Assembly (NCBI RefSeq): GCF_000422665.1
Contig: NZ_AUGM01000022.1
Location: 1-51,972 of the forward strand
DNA: 51,972 nt
Direction: 5' to 3'
From: Ferrimonas senticii DSM 18821
Lineage (GTDB): Bacteria > Pseudomonadota > Gammaproteobacteria > Enterobacterales > Shewanellaceae
Position numbers and translations under genes: made by a program. Position 1 is the stretch's first letter. Every line of letters starts with the position of its first letter. The notes below the pieces were generated by a model. That model was not told where the DNA came from and did not search any database. It saw only the letters and a list, made by a program, of their open reading frames with translations. Shown here one piece after another: positions 45,322 to 51,972 of this stretch.

Positions 45322-46107
45322 ATGCAAGGCAAGGTAATTTTATTAACTGGGGCATCGGAAGGGATCGGCCGCGCGCTGGCAGTACAATTGTCACAAGCGG
45401 GGGCGCAGTTGATGTTGGCGGCACGCAATCTTGAGCGGCTGCGTGAGTTGCAGCAACAACTGCCAGGTGCCAGTGCCGTGATCGCCTTGGATGTGGCGGA
45501 TCCTCAGCAGTGTCAGCAAGCGGTAGCGGCGACCATTGAGCAGTTCGGGCGGCTGGATATGTTGATCAACAACGCTGGTATCACCATGTGGAGTCGCTTC
45601 GAGCAACTGGACGATCTGACGTTGCTGGAACGGCTGATGCGGGTTAATTATCTCGGTGCCGCGTGGTTGACCCACAGTGCCTTACCGCACCTAAAGCAGA
45701 GCCGCGGTCAGATCGTGGCGGTGGCGTCGCTGGCGGGCTTAACCGGTGTACCGGAGCGCAGCGGTTACGCGGCCTCCAAGCACGCAATGGTTGGCTTTTT
45801 CGATTCGCTGCGGATTGAACTGCGTGGCAGTGGCGTCGATGTCAGCGTGATTTGCCCCGATTTTGTGGTGTCGGAAATTCATAAACGCGCCATTGGCGCC
45901 GACGGTCAGCCGCTGGGCGAGTCGCCGATGCAGCAAGACAAGATCATGACCAGCGAGCAGTGCGCCGAACAGGTGTTTGCTGCCATTGCCGGACGGCGGC
46001 GACTGTGGATTGGCTCGTTGCGTGGCAAGTTGGGGCGCTGGTTGCGACTGCTGGCGCCAGATCTGATCGATCGGATTGCTGCAAAGGCGATTGCCGAGCG
46101 CCGCTAA
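45322..46107 (+). CDS. Short-chain dehydrogenase/reductase
   Basis: 261 residues, classical SDR: TGASEGIGRALA (NAD(P) site), NNAG, catalytic Ser in VASLAGLTGV, and YAASK with Tyr-Lys. C-terminal ~40 residues are basic and hydrophobic (LRGKLGRWLRLLAPDLIDRI) and may touch a membrane, as in DltE/YqjQ-like SDRs. Substrate unknown. 134 bases before the IDO-like gene, which may or may not share its transcript. Confidence 0.9.
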   Translation: MQGKVILLTGASEGIGRALAVQLSQAGAQLMLAARNLERLRELQQQLPGASAVIALDVADPQQCQQAVAATIEQFGRLDMLINNAGITMWSRFEQLDDLTLLERLMRVNYLGAAWLTHSALPHLKQSRGQIVAVASLAGLTGVPERSGYAASKHAMVGFFDSLRIELRGSGVDVSVICPDFVVSEIHKRAIGADGQPLGESPMQQDKIMTSEQCAEQVFAAIAGRRRLWIGSLRGKLGRWLRLLAPDLIDRIAAKAIAERR

Positions 46108-46241
46108 GGTGCAATGGTGGGCGCGGCTGTCTGGATTAGTTGCCACGCTTTACAGTGGGCTCAGTGGGTGGCTGGATTGCAGCGATGGCGGGCTGTTGTA
46201 AGGCTAGTCGGTAACGATACCGATAGGCCAAGGAGCGCCGG

Positions 46242-47411
46242 ATGAACAGCAAGGTAGCGGCATTTGATCACTGGATCCGCAACGATTTTGTTGAGCTCAA
46301 TAGCGAATTAGAGCGTCGCTACTGGCAGCAAGATGATAAGGCTAACGTCGATAACATTGGCACTGAGCTTAAGCAGCAGTTGCAAGCGCAGGGGCGGGAA
46401 TATTGCGCATCACTGTTGGCCCAAGGCAATACCGATGAAGGCTTTGACCGCGCGTTTGACTTGCTTGGCAATGTTGGTCTGTATCTGGCCGCTTGCCGCC
46501 GTCATGGCTTGTCGGATCCCGACCGTGACAGCCGTTCGCCCCAGCAGGAAGCCAGTGCGCTAGCGATGCACATCGCCGCCAGTATCGGCGTGGTACCACG
46601 GTTTGCCACCGCCCACCTGTGTACTCATAACTACGCCGTTAACGGTCGCTATAAAACCTTTACCGATTTGAGTGCCGAGCGCTGCTTTATCGATTACAAC
46701 AGCAAAGGCATTCTAGCCTTTAAGCGCGCCAGTGAAGCATTGATTAAAGTGTTGCCGCTAGGGGTTAGTCATCCGATGGCATTGGCGCTGTTTGCTGCCG
46801 CAGAACAAGCCTTACAAGAGGTCAAAAGCAGTAACCAAAAGTTGTTTGAGCTGCTGGACCCACAGCAGTTTTTCTATGGGGTGCGCCCCTATTACAAGCC
46901 GCATCACGTTGGCAGCCAAGTCTATCGCGGCGCCAATGCCGGTGATTTTGCCGGTATCAACGTCATCGATATGTTGTTGGGGCTGTGTCAGGCCAACGAG
47001 CCAGCCTATGGTCGGATGTTGGTCGAGAAGTTCCTATATATGATGCCGGAAGACCAAGCGATCCTGCGCGATACCATGCGCCGTCGCAGTTTGATGAGCG
47101 AATTTTTAGGATTACCGGCGTCGCAGCAGCGTCAACCCTGGTATTCACAGCATCTGCAGGCGTTCCTGCGGCTGTGTCAGTTGCACGGTGATATTGCCAC
47201 TCAGCACCATCAGCAACTGGTGCACAGTTACATCGTCAAACCCGCCGAGCAGATGGCGACCAAACACATGGGGCAATTAACCGCGTCTGGGCCACAGTTG
47301 GCGGGGCTGCTGCAATCGTTAACCGATCTATGCGATCGCCGTGCCGGTGTGCAACGCGACGATATCGTCACCAGTTTTGATCAGCTTGAAACGCTGCGGG
47401 GACGGTTATGA
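46242..47411 (+). CDS. IDO/PrnB-like haem enzyme (DUF1864)
   Basis: 389 residues, all-helical, of the PrnB/DUF1864 branch of the haem tryptophan-dioxygenase superfamily; a member from Shewanella has been crystallised, as I recall. Landmarks: VRPYYKPHHVGSQVYRGANA, GINVIDMLLGLC, LYMMPEDQAILRD. The segment HHQQLVHSYIVKP lines up with the human IDO1 region around haem ligand His346, pointing to His323 as the proximal ligand here. Substrate unknown; tryptophan-like indoles are the natural guess. The stop overlaps the start of the kynureninase-like gene by four bases. AAGGAG before ATG. Confidence 0.85.
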   Translation: MNSKVAAFDHWIRNDFVELNSELERRYWQQDDKANVDNIGTELKQQLQAQGREYCASLLAQGNTDEGFDRAFDLLGNVGLYLAACRRHGLSDPDRDSRSPQQEASALAMHIAASIGVVPRFATAHLCTHNYAVNGRYKTFTDLSAERCFIDYNSKGILAFKRASEALIKVLPLGVSHPMALALFAAAEQALQEVKSSNQKLFELLDPQQFFYGVRPYYKPHHVGSQVYRGANAGDFAGINVIDMLLGLCQANEPAYGRMLVEKFLYMMPEDQAILRDTMRRRSLMSEFLGLPASQQRQPWYSQHLQAFLRLCQLHGDIATQHHQQLVHSYIVKPAEQMATKHMGQLTASGPQLAGLLQSLTDLCDRRAGVQRDDIVTSFDQLETLRGRL

Positions 47412-48538
47412 GTCGCGCCGATTTTCAACTGCCCAATGGCCACTACCTGGCCAGCCACAGTGCTGGTCGGCCGCTAATCCGAGTGGGGCAGGTAATTGCG
47501 CAGCGCTATCTCGAACCTTGGGCTGGCAACAGTGCCGAGCCTTGGGCGGGCTGGCTTGCTGAAATTGAACGGTTTCGGCAGCAACTCGCGCTGCTGTTTG
47601 CGGTAGATGCTAGCGGTGTATGTCCGCAGAGCAATGTCTCTAGCGGTGTCGCTAAAGTGGCAATGGCCTTGCCGGCGCTGCAAGCGGGCAAACCGCTGCT
47701 GATGAGCGAACATGACTTTCCCAGCATCGGCTTTGCGTTGGCCAAAGCGCTGCCGCTGGGGACAGAGCAGATCCGCTTTATTCCTAAGCATCTGGATCTG
47801 ACCGATGCCAACGTATGGGAGCGTTATATAACCGACGATTTGGCGCTGGTGTGGGTAACTCATGGTTTCTCCAACCTTGGAGCGCTGGCCCCTTTGGCAG
47901 AAATTGCTCAGCTGGCTCGAACCAAAGGGATCTTAACGGCGGTGGACGTAGCCCAAACCGCTGGAGTGATCCCGCTAAATGCCTCTGCACTGGGTATCGA
48001 TATGCTGTTCGGTTCGTGCTTGAAGTGGCTTTGTGGCGGCGCGGGAGCGGGCTTTATGTGGTTACGACCAGAGCTTAATTGTCAGTGTCAGCCCAAGGAT
48101 GTGGGCTGGTTTTCCCATCAAGATCCGTTTGCGATGGATATTCATCAATTTCAGTATCACGATGAAGCGCTGCGGTTTTGGGGCGGAACGCCCTCGGTAG
48201 CCCCGTTTGTGATTGCCGCCGACAGCATTGGCTATTTCAACCAGTTAGGGATCGATCGTGTTCGTCAGCACAACCTCGCACTGCAACAGCAATTATTGGA
48301 GCAGATCGGGGATTTGGTGGTGTCGCCGCATCAAGCGACGCAGCGTAGCGGTACCTTGATTATTAATGTGGGCGCCAAACAACCGCGGTTGTTATCGGCA
48401 TTGCAGGCGGCTGGCGGGATGCTGGATGAGCGACATGCCGGGGTCCGATTGTCGCCGCATATCTATAACGACAGCGACGACATCGATGCGATGATTGCCG
48501 CCATCCAAGCAGTGGTGACGGCTGGCGGGCGAGATTAA
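47408..48538 (+). CDS. Kynureninase-like class V aminotransferase-fold protein
   Basis: 376 residues, PLP fold type I. The PLP-binding region is AVDVAQTAGVIPL (Asp-x-Ala-Gln) with the Schiff-base Lys in GSCLKWLCGGAGAGF, and WGGTPSVAPF further on, as in kynureninases; it is shorter than E. coli-type KynU (~410). Overlap ATGA with the upstream haem enzyme implies tight co-translation. Likely acts on the product of that enzyme, cleaving or transaminating a kynurenine-like compound. No formamidase is nearby. Ends overlapping lysO convergently. Confidence 0.85.
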   Translation: MSRADFQLPNGHYLASHSAGRPLIRVGQVIAQRYLEPWAGNSAEPWAGWLAEIERFRQQLALLFAVDASGVCPQSNVSSGVAKVAMALPALQAGKPLLMSEHDFPSIGFALAKALPLGTEQIRFIPKHLDLTDANVWERYITDDLALVWVTHGFSNLGALAPLAEIAQLARTKGILTAVDVAQTAGVIPLNASALGIDMLFGSCLKWLCGGAGAGFMWLRPELNCQCQPKDVGWFSHQDPFAMDIHQFQYHDEALRFWGGTPSVAPFVIAADSIGYFNQLGIDRVRQHNLALQQQLLEQIGDLVVSPHQATQRSGTLIINVGAKQPRLLSALQAAGGMLDERHAGVRLSPHIYNDSDDIDAMIAAIQAVVTAGGRD

Positions 48539-49431
48539 GCCCAGCCTAAGAATAGTGGGATAAGAATCGGCGCCGACAGCGATAGTAGGAAGCCGGAGAC
48601 AATCGCCACCGGTACCGTCATCGGCCCGCCGCTTTTTTGGATCATCGGTAAGGTGAAGTCCATCGAGGTGGCACCGCCATAGCCGATGGCACCTGCTGGG
48701 GTGCGTCGCATCAGCATTGGGATCAGCACAATCGCCACCAACTCCCGAGCCAGGTCTGACAGAAACGCCACCGAGCCCATCATCGGCCCCAACTCTTGGC
48801 TGATCATCGCGCCAGAGAGCGAATACCAACCCACGCCAGAGGCAATCGCTAAACCATGAGGGATCGGCAGCTCAAACAGCCACGCCATTGCCGCACCGGC
48901 GGCTAGGCTGGTTATCAGCACCACCGCGGCAATGGCAAGACCACGGGGATTTAGTAGGATTTGCCGTAGGCTCATATTGGCGGCGCGCATCTGGATCCCA
49001 ATCAACAGCAAAATCGCCATCAAAATGCCCAGCGCCAACGGATCTAAAGTGGAATGCGGCAGCGGGATCACCAGCCCTAGCAAGAAACCGCCAATCACTA
49101 CCAGCGCGAGCTGCACCGATTCGCGCACCATCGCCGCTGTGTTGCTTTGCTGTTCACTCAATTGCACCGTTAATGGCAGCCAACGATCGACCAATGGCAG
49201 TGCCGCCAGATTGGCGATCAGCGTTAAGCCAACCAGTACCGTCACCATCTGGGCAATATTTCCCATCTGCTCGCCAAGATTATCGAGACTGGCCAAGCCC
49301 ATCCCCATAATAATTAGAATCAAATAAACCATGGCAGTGAGAGCATGGCCGATCAGTTTAAGAAGCTGCGGTTGGCTAAGCTTGATCAGGTAGCCGACCG
49401 CCAACGGTGATAAGATAATTAGGGTATTCAA
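48535..49431 (-). CDS. lysO: L-lysine exporter LysO
   Basis: 298 residues with about eight to ten hydrophobic segments. IILSPLAVGYLIKL at the N-terminus, SGVGWYSLSGAMI, and GYGGATSMDFTLPMIQ are hallmarks of LysO (YbjE). The start I chose is a TTG at 49431 with GAGG six bases upstream, which gives MNTLIILSPL and matches the E. coli N-terminus; a TTG four codons earlier (49443) is in frame. Exports lysine and thialysine. Confidence 0.92.
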   Translation of the reverse strand: MNTLIILSPLAVGYLIKLSQPQLLKLIGHALTAMVYLILIIMGMGLASLDNLGEQMGNIAQMVTVLVGLTLIANLAALPLVDRWLPLTVQLSEQQSNTAAMVRESVQLALVVIGGFLLGLVIPLPHSTLDPLALGILMAILLLIGIQMRAANMSLRQILLNPRGLAIAAVVLITSLAAGAAMAWLFELPIPHGLAIASGVGWYSLSGAMISQELGPMMGSVAFLSDLARELVAIVLIPMLMRRTPAGAIGYGGATSMDFTLPMIQKSGGPMTVPVAIVSGFLLSLSAPILIPLFLGWA

Positions 49432-49508
49432 CGAATGCCTCAAAAGACCAAGGGGGCTGAGATGGCCGTCAGGCTAACAGTCCAGCAGCACCGCAACAAG
49501 GAACATCA

Positions 49509-49862
49509 ATGACCATAAATAAACGCTTAAGCATTGCTCTGCTGCTGTTGGTTATGGGATTGCTGGGATTTGCGATTTATCAGCTAAATGCGGTGAACCG
49601 GTTGGCAGCAGAGATCCAGGCAGAGCACCAAGTGGATGTAGTAATGTACGGGGCCACCTGGTGTGGTGTATGTGCGCGGGCGCGGCAGGATCTTGCCCAA
49701 GCAAACATTAACTACATCGAACTGAACGTCGAAGCCAGTGACGTTGGTAACCGGCAGTTTCGCCAACTTGGAGGGACAGGAGTGCCGCTGTTCGTTGCCA
49801 ACGGTAAACTGATCCGCGGCTACAGTCCGCAGCAGTTGCAGTTGGCGTTGCAATCAAACTGA
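49509..49862 (+). CDS. Membrane-anchored glutaredoxin/thioredoxin-like protein
   Basis: 117 residues. One N-terminal TM segment (LSIALLLLVMGLLGFAIY), then a redoxin domain facing the periplasm or cytoplasm: VVMYGATWCGVCARAR active site and TGVPLFVANG cis-Pro loop, then GYSPQQLQLAL. CGVC is intermediate between thioredoxin CGPC and glutaredoxin CPYC. Single gene; partner unknown. Confidence 0.88.
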   Translation: MTINKRLSIALLLLVMGLLGFAIYQLNAVNRLAAEIQAEHQVDVVMYGATWCGVCARARQDLAQANINYIELNVEASDVGNRQFRQLGGTGVPLFVANGKLIRGYSPQQLQLALQSN

Positions 49863-49875
49863 ACTAACGCGGCGA

Positions 49876-50073
49876 TTAGGATGCGCGTTCGCCCACCAGA
49901 TTCAATACTTCGACATTGCCGCCGAGCACGGCGATTATCGATTTGCCTTGGCGGAATTGCTCCGGCAAGACGACCCGGCCGGATGGTCCCAGCTTCAGAT
50001 CGCGCAGTAGTGCCTTTTCCATTACCAATGAGTTTTCATCGTAATAAAGAACACTAATATCAACAGCGTGCAT
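49876..50073 (-). CDS. Small conserved protein (TIGR02922/DUF2375-like)
   Basis: 65 residues, MHAVDISVLYYDENSLV at the N-terminus and GRVVLPEQFRQGKSIIAVL, without signal or TM. I recall it as a conserved hypothetical of Shewanella and Colwellia relatives. AGAGGAA before ATG 50073; the frame is open further upstream to 50391 but overlaps the helicase gene. Function unknown. Confidence 0.8.
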   Translation of the reverse strand: MHAVDISVLYYDENSLVMEKALLRDLKLGPSGRVVLPEQFRQGKSIIAVLGGNVEVLNLVGERAS

Positions 50074-50228
50074 GTAAATTCCTCTGATACTCAAGCGTGA
50101 CCTTCCTAGCCTAGTCGGCAAATGCCTGGTTGACCTCAACAGCATTGTGGAGCCAGCGATGGAAACATGGACGAGAGTTGCCCAAATCAAGGTATAATTT
50201 TTCTTTTTACCTGTTTGGGGAATCCACT

Positions 50229-51548
50229 TTGCATTTTTCTGAGCTGGCGCTTGATCGCCGCCTGTTAGCCACCGTAGAACACTTGGGTTTTGCCCAAGCG
50301 ACCGAAATCCAGCAAAAGGCCATTCCGGCGGCCATCGCAGGACGGGATCTATTGGCATCATCTCGTACTGGCTCAGGGAAGACGCTGGCATATCTGTTAC
50401 CGGCGTTGCAGCGGGTAATTAAATCCAAGGCATTATCAAAGAAAGATCCTCGGGTACTGATCTTGGCGCCAACCCGCGAGCTGGCCAAGCAGGTATATGG
50501 GCAACTGCGTTTGGTGGTGGCCAACACCCAATATAGGTCGCTGCTTATTCTTGGCGGTGAAGACTTCAACCTACAAAGCAAAGCACTGGCGCGGGATCCG
50601 CACTTTGTGGTGGCGACCCCAGGCCGGTTGGCAGATCACCTCGAGCATGGTCACCTATACCTCAAAGGTCTGGAATTGCTGATCCTCGACGAAGCGGACC
50701 GAATGCTGGATCTGGGCTTTGATCAGCAGCTCAAAGCGATCCACAAAGCGGCGGATCACCGTAAGCGTCAAACCCTGTTGTTCTCGGCTACTTTGGATCA
50801 CGCTCAAGTGAGCCAGTTCGCTGCCGAGATGCTGCAAAACCCACTGCGTATTCGTATTGATGACGAAGCCCAAGTGCACGCCGACATCAACCACCGCTTC
50901 CTGTTCTCCGATCACCTTGATCATAAACAGGCGCAGTTGCAGGCGCTGTTAAAGCAGCACGACTTTACTCAGCTGATCCTGTTTACCGCCACTCGCGCCG
51001 ATACCGACCGGTTGGCGCAGTTGGTCAAAGAGTGGGGCTACAGCACTTTGGCGCTGTCCGGTGAACTAAACCAAGGTCAACGTAACGCCATCATGCAGGA
51101 CTTCGCCGCTGGCAAAGCGGAAATTCTGATCACCACCGATGTGGCGAGCCGTGGCTTGGACATTGCGCGGGTATCCCACGTAATCAACTTCGATCTGCCA
51201 AAGCACAGTGAAGAGTACGTTCACCGTGTTGGTCGTACCGGCCGTGCCGGTGCTAAAGGGGATGCCTTATCGCTGGTTGGTCCGAAAGACTGGGTTAACT
51301 TCAAAGCGCTAGAAGCGTTCTTGAACCAGCCTTTGGCGTTTGAAGCGCTGCCAGAGCTGGAAGCGCAATTTAAGGGCTTTAAGATTAAGACCGCCAAGGC
51401 TGTCGACTCGAAAGCCAAGACCAAAACCGCCAAGGCGGCACCGAAGCGCAAAGCGACACCGAAGAAGGTACAGAAGAAAGTACTGAAAGAGGTCGGTGAT
51501 GCGCCAATGATGTTCCGCAAGAAGCCAAAGGCCGACAACGCCGAGTAA
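50229..51548 (+). CDS. DEAD-box RNA helicase with basic tail
   Basis: 439 residues from a TTG at 50229, with GGGGA seven bases upstream. This gives MHFSELALDRRLLATVEHLG, the SrmB/RhlE-type N-terminus. Motifs: ATEIQQKAIPAA (Q), SSRTGSGKT (I), APTRELAKQ (Ia), LDEADRMLD (II), FSATLDHA (III), TTDVASRGLDI (V), HRVGRTGRAG (VI). The last ~50 residues are a Lys/Ala-rich RNA-binding tail. Probably in ribosome assembly or RNA turnover; SrmB versus RhlE not settled. Confidence 0.92.
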   Translation: MHFSELALDRRLLATVEHLGFAQATEIQQKAIPAAIAGRDLLASSRTGSGKTLAYLLPALQRVIKSKALSKKDPRVLILAPTRELAKQVYGQLRLVVANTQYRSLLILGGEDFNLQSKALARDPHFVVATPGRLADHLEHGHLYLKGLELLILDEADRMLDLGFDQQLKAIHKAADHRKRQTLLFSATLDHAQVSQFAAEMLQNPLRIRIDDEAQVHADINHRFLFSDHLDHKQAQLQALLKQHDFTQLILFTATRADTDRLAQLVKEWGYSTLALSGELNQGQRNAIMQDFAAGKAEILITTDVASRGLDIARVSHVINFDLPKHSEEYVHRVGRTGRAGAKGDALSLVGPKDWVNFKALEAFLNQPLAFEALPELEAQFKGFKIKTAKAVDSKAKTKTAKAAPKRKATPKKVQKKVLKEVGDAPMMFRKKPKADNAE

Positions 51549-51580
51549 CTTAGGCACTACTCTTTATATAGAAGAAGCAC

Positions 51581-51604
51581 AAAGGCGAGCGTTTAGCTCG
51601 CCTT
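51581..51604 (+). terminator. Hairpin after the helicase gene
   Basis: Stem AAAGGCGAGC / GCTCGCCTTT, loop GTTT. No T-run follows (GCTGTC), so termination may be weak. Confidence 0.6.
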
Positions 51605-51679
51605 TGCTGTCTCTGCCCCCAGATATTGCCGATATTTGGCGATGAGTAACCGCTAAATAGCCGCCGCAATCGCAGATTC

Positions 51680-51688
51680 TGTGGATAA
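51680..51688. promoter_or_regulatory. Perfect DnaA box
   Basis: TGTGGATAA is the exact complement of the strong DnaA box TTATCCACA. It stands alone, about 70 bases upstream of the first rRNA promoter. Confidence 0.5.
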
Positions 51689-51752
51689 CTCTGTGATCAA
51701 TCCTGTATTGGCTGGGAGTTTGCGCAGTTGAATCATTTTCGCTGAAAAACAG

Positions 51753-51780
51753 TTGTCAGCGCCGAAACCGTCCCTATAAT
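51753..51780 (+). promoter_or_regulatory. rRNA promoter P1
   Basis: TTGTCA-N16-TATAAT followed by the GC-rich discriminator GCGCATC, as in stringently controlled rRNA promoters. Confidence 0.8.
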
Positions 51781-51866
51781 GCGCATCTGTCGACGGGGCA
51801 CAGCGAGCAAATCGCCGCAATGAAAACCAAGTCGACCGGTTCGAAAAAGAAGTTAGAAAATAACGC

Positions 51867-51894
51867 TTGACGAACCAAACGGATACGCTAGAAT
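51867..51894 (+). promoter_or_regulatory. rRNA promoter P2 with UP-like element
   Basis: TTGACG-N16-TAGAAT then GCGCGTC. An A-rich UP-like stretch (about 51843-51866) is directly upstream. Confidence 0.82.
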
Positions 51895-51972
51895 GCGCGT
51901 CCTGTCTCGAACGAGACAAGCTCTTTAAAAATTAGTCAGACAATCTGTGTGGGCACTCACGTGGAACGAGAA
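51895..51972 (+). ncRNA. rRNA operon leader with boxB/boxA antitermination signals
   Basis: TGTCTCG-aa-CGAGACA hairpin (51903-51918) serves as boxB; GCTCTTTAAAAATTAG (from 51920) is boxA-like; ATCTGTGTGGGCACTCACG is the conserved pre-16S segment. The 16S gene itself begins beyond the window. Confidence 0.85.

Overview
The window reads as chromosome of a facultatively anaerobic marine-type gammaproteobacterium close to Shewanellaceae/Ferrimonadaceae. I judge this from the Shewanella-style formate dehydrogenase locus, the ubiD-fre and trxA/rhlB-gppA neighbourhoods, and the rRNA leader at the right edge. Genus is inference; no 16S sequence is inside the window. Nearly all bases are accounted for by compact, ordinary operons. 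I see no prophage, CRISPR array or tRNA.

Layout. 1-1778 (-): N-terminal part of a giant LapA/BpfA-type adhesin running off the left edge. 1779-2534: non-coding, with a palindrome, a MITE-like element and a hairpin. 2535-8130 (-): a six-gene operon tupA-tupB-tupC-mobA-mobB/moeA-moaA, i.e. tungstate uptake plus pterin-cofactor synthesis. 8131-8372: shared upstream region with a strong sigma-54 promoter for that operon and repeated motifs that could be enhancer sites. 8373-11800 (+): an NtrC-type response regulator and its Cache-type histidine kinase. 11861-11979: a 17-unit heptamer repeat. 11994-13723 (-): fdhD and a DNA-binding/periplasmic-binding-protein fusion regulator. 14025-17333 (+): formate dehydrogenase accessory operon (DUF3305, DUF3306, polyferredoxin, TorD-like chaperone). 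17746-22542 (+): small Tat protein plus the periplasmic formate dehydrogenase FdhABC. Together 2535-22542 is one functional island: metal uptake, cofactor assembly, sulfuration, chaperoning, the enzyme, and a sensory system.

22726-27000 holds ubiquinone genes (ubiA, ubiD), fre, a GNAT acetyltransferase and a second copy of the MITE-like element. 27014-29747 has three envelope or secreted proteins; the last, of unknown function, lies behind what looks like a c-di-GMP-I (GEMM) riboswitch. 30041-34304 is rho, trxA, rhlB and a short gppA-like gene. 34427-42424 holds two DAACS transporters flanking a tandem pair of paralogous lipoproteins with YD-like and DxDNDG-type repeats, and a PAS-PAS-GGEEF diguanylate cyclase. 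42606-44608 is psuK-psuG. 44629-51548 has a UDG-family protein, an SDR, an IDO/PrnB-like haem enzyme translationally coupled to a kynureninase-like protein, lysO, a membrane-anchored redoxin, a 65-aa protein and a DEAD-box helicase. The window ends in the promoters and antitermination leader of an rRNA operon.

The best leads are the sigma-54 control region of the tungstate operon, the c-di-GMP riboswitch on an uncharacterised secreted protein, the tandem lipoprotein family, the IDO-like/kynureninase-like pair and the two families of palindromic non-coding elements. Everything here was read by eye; family names come from motif recall, not searches.
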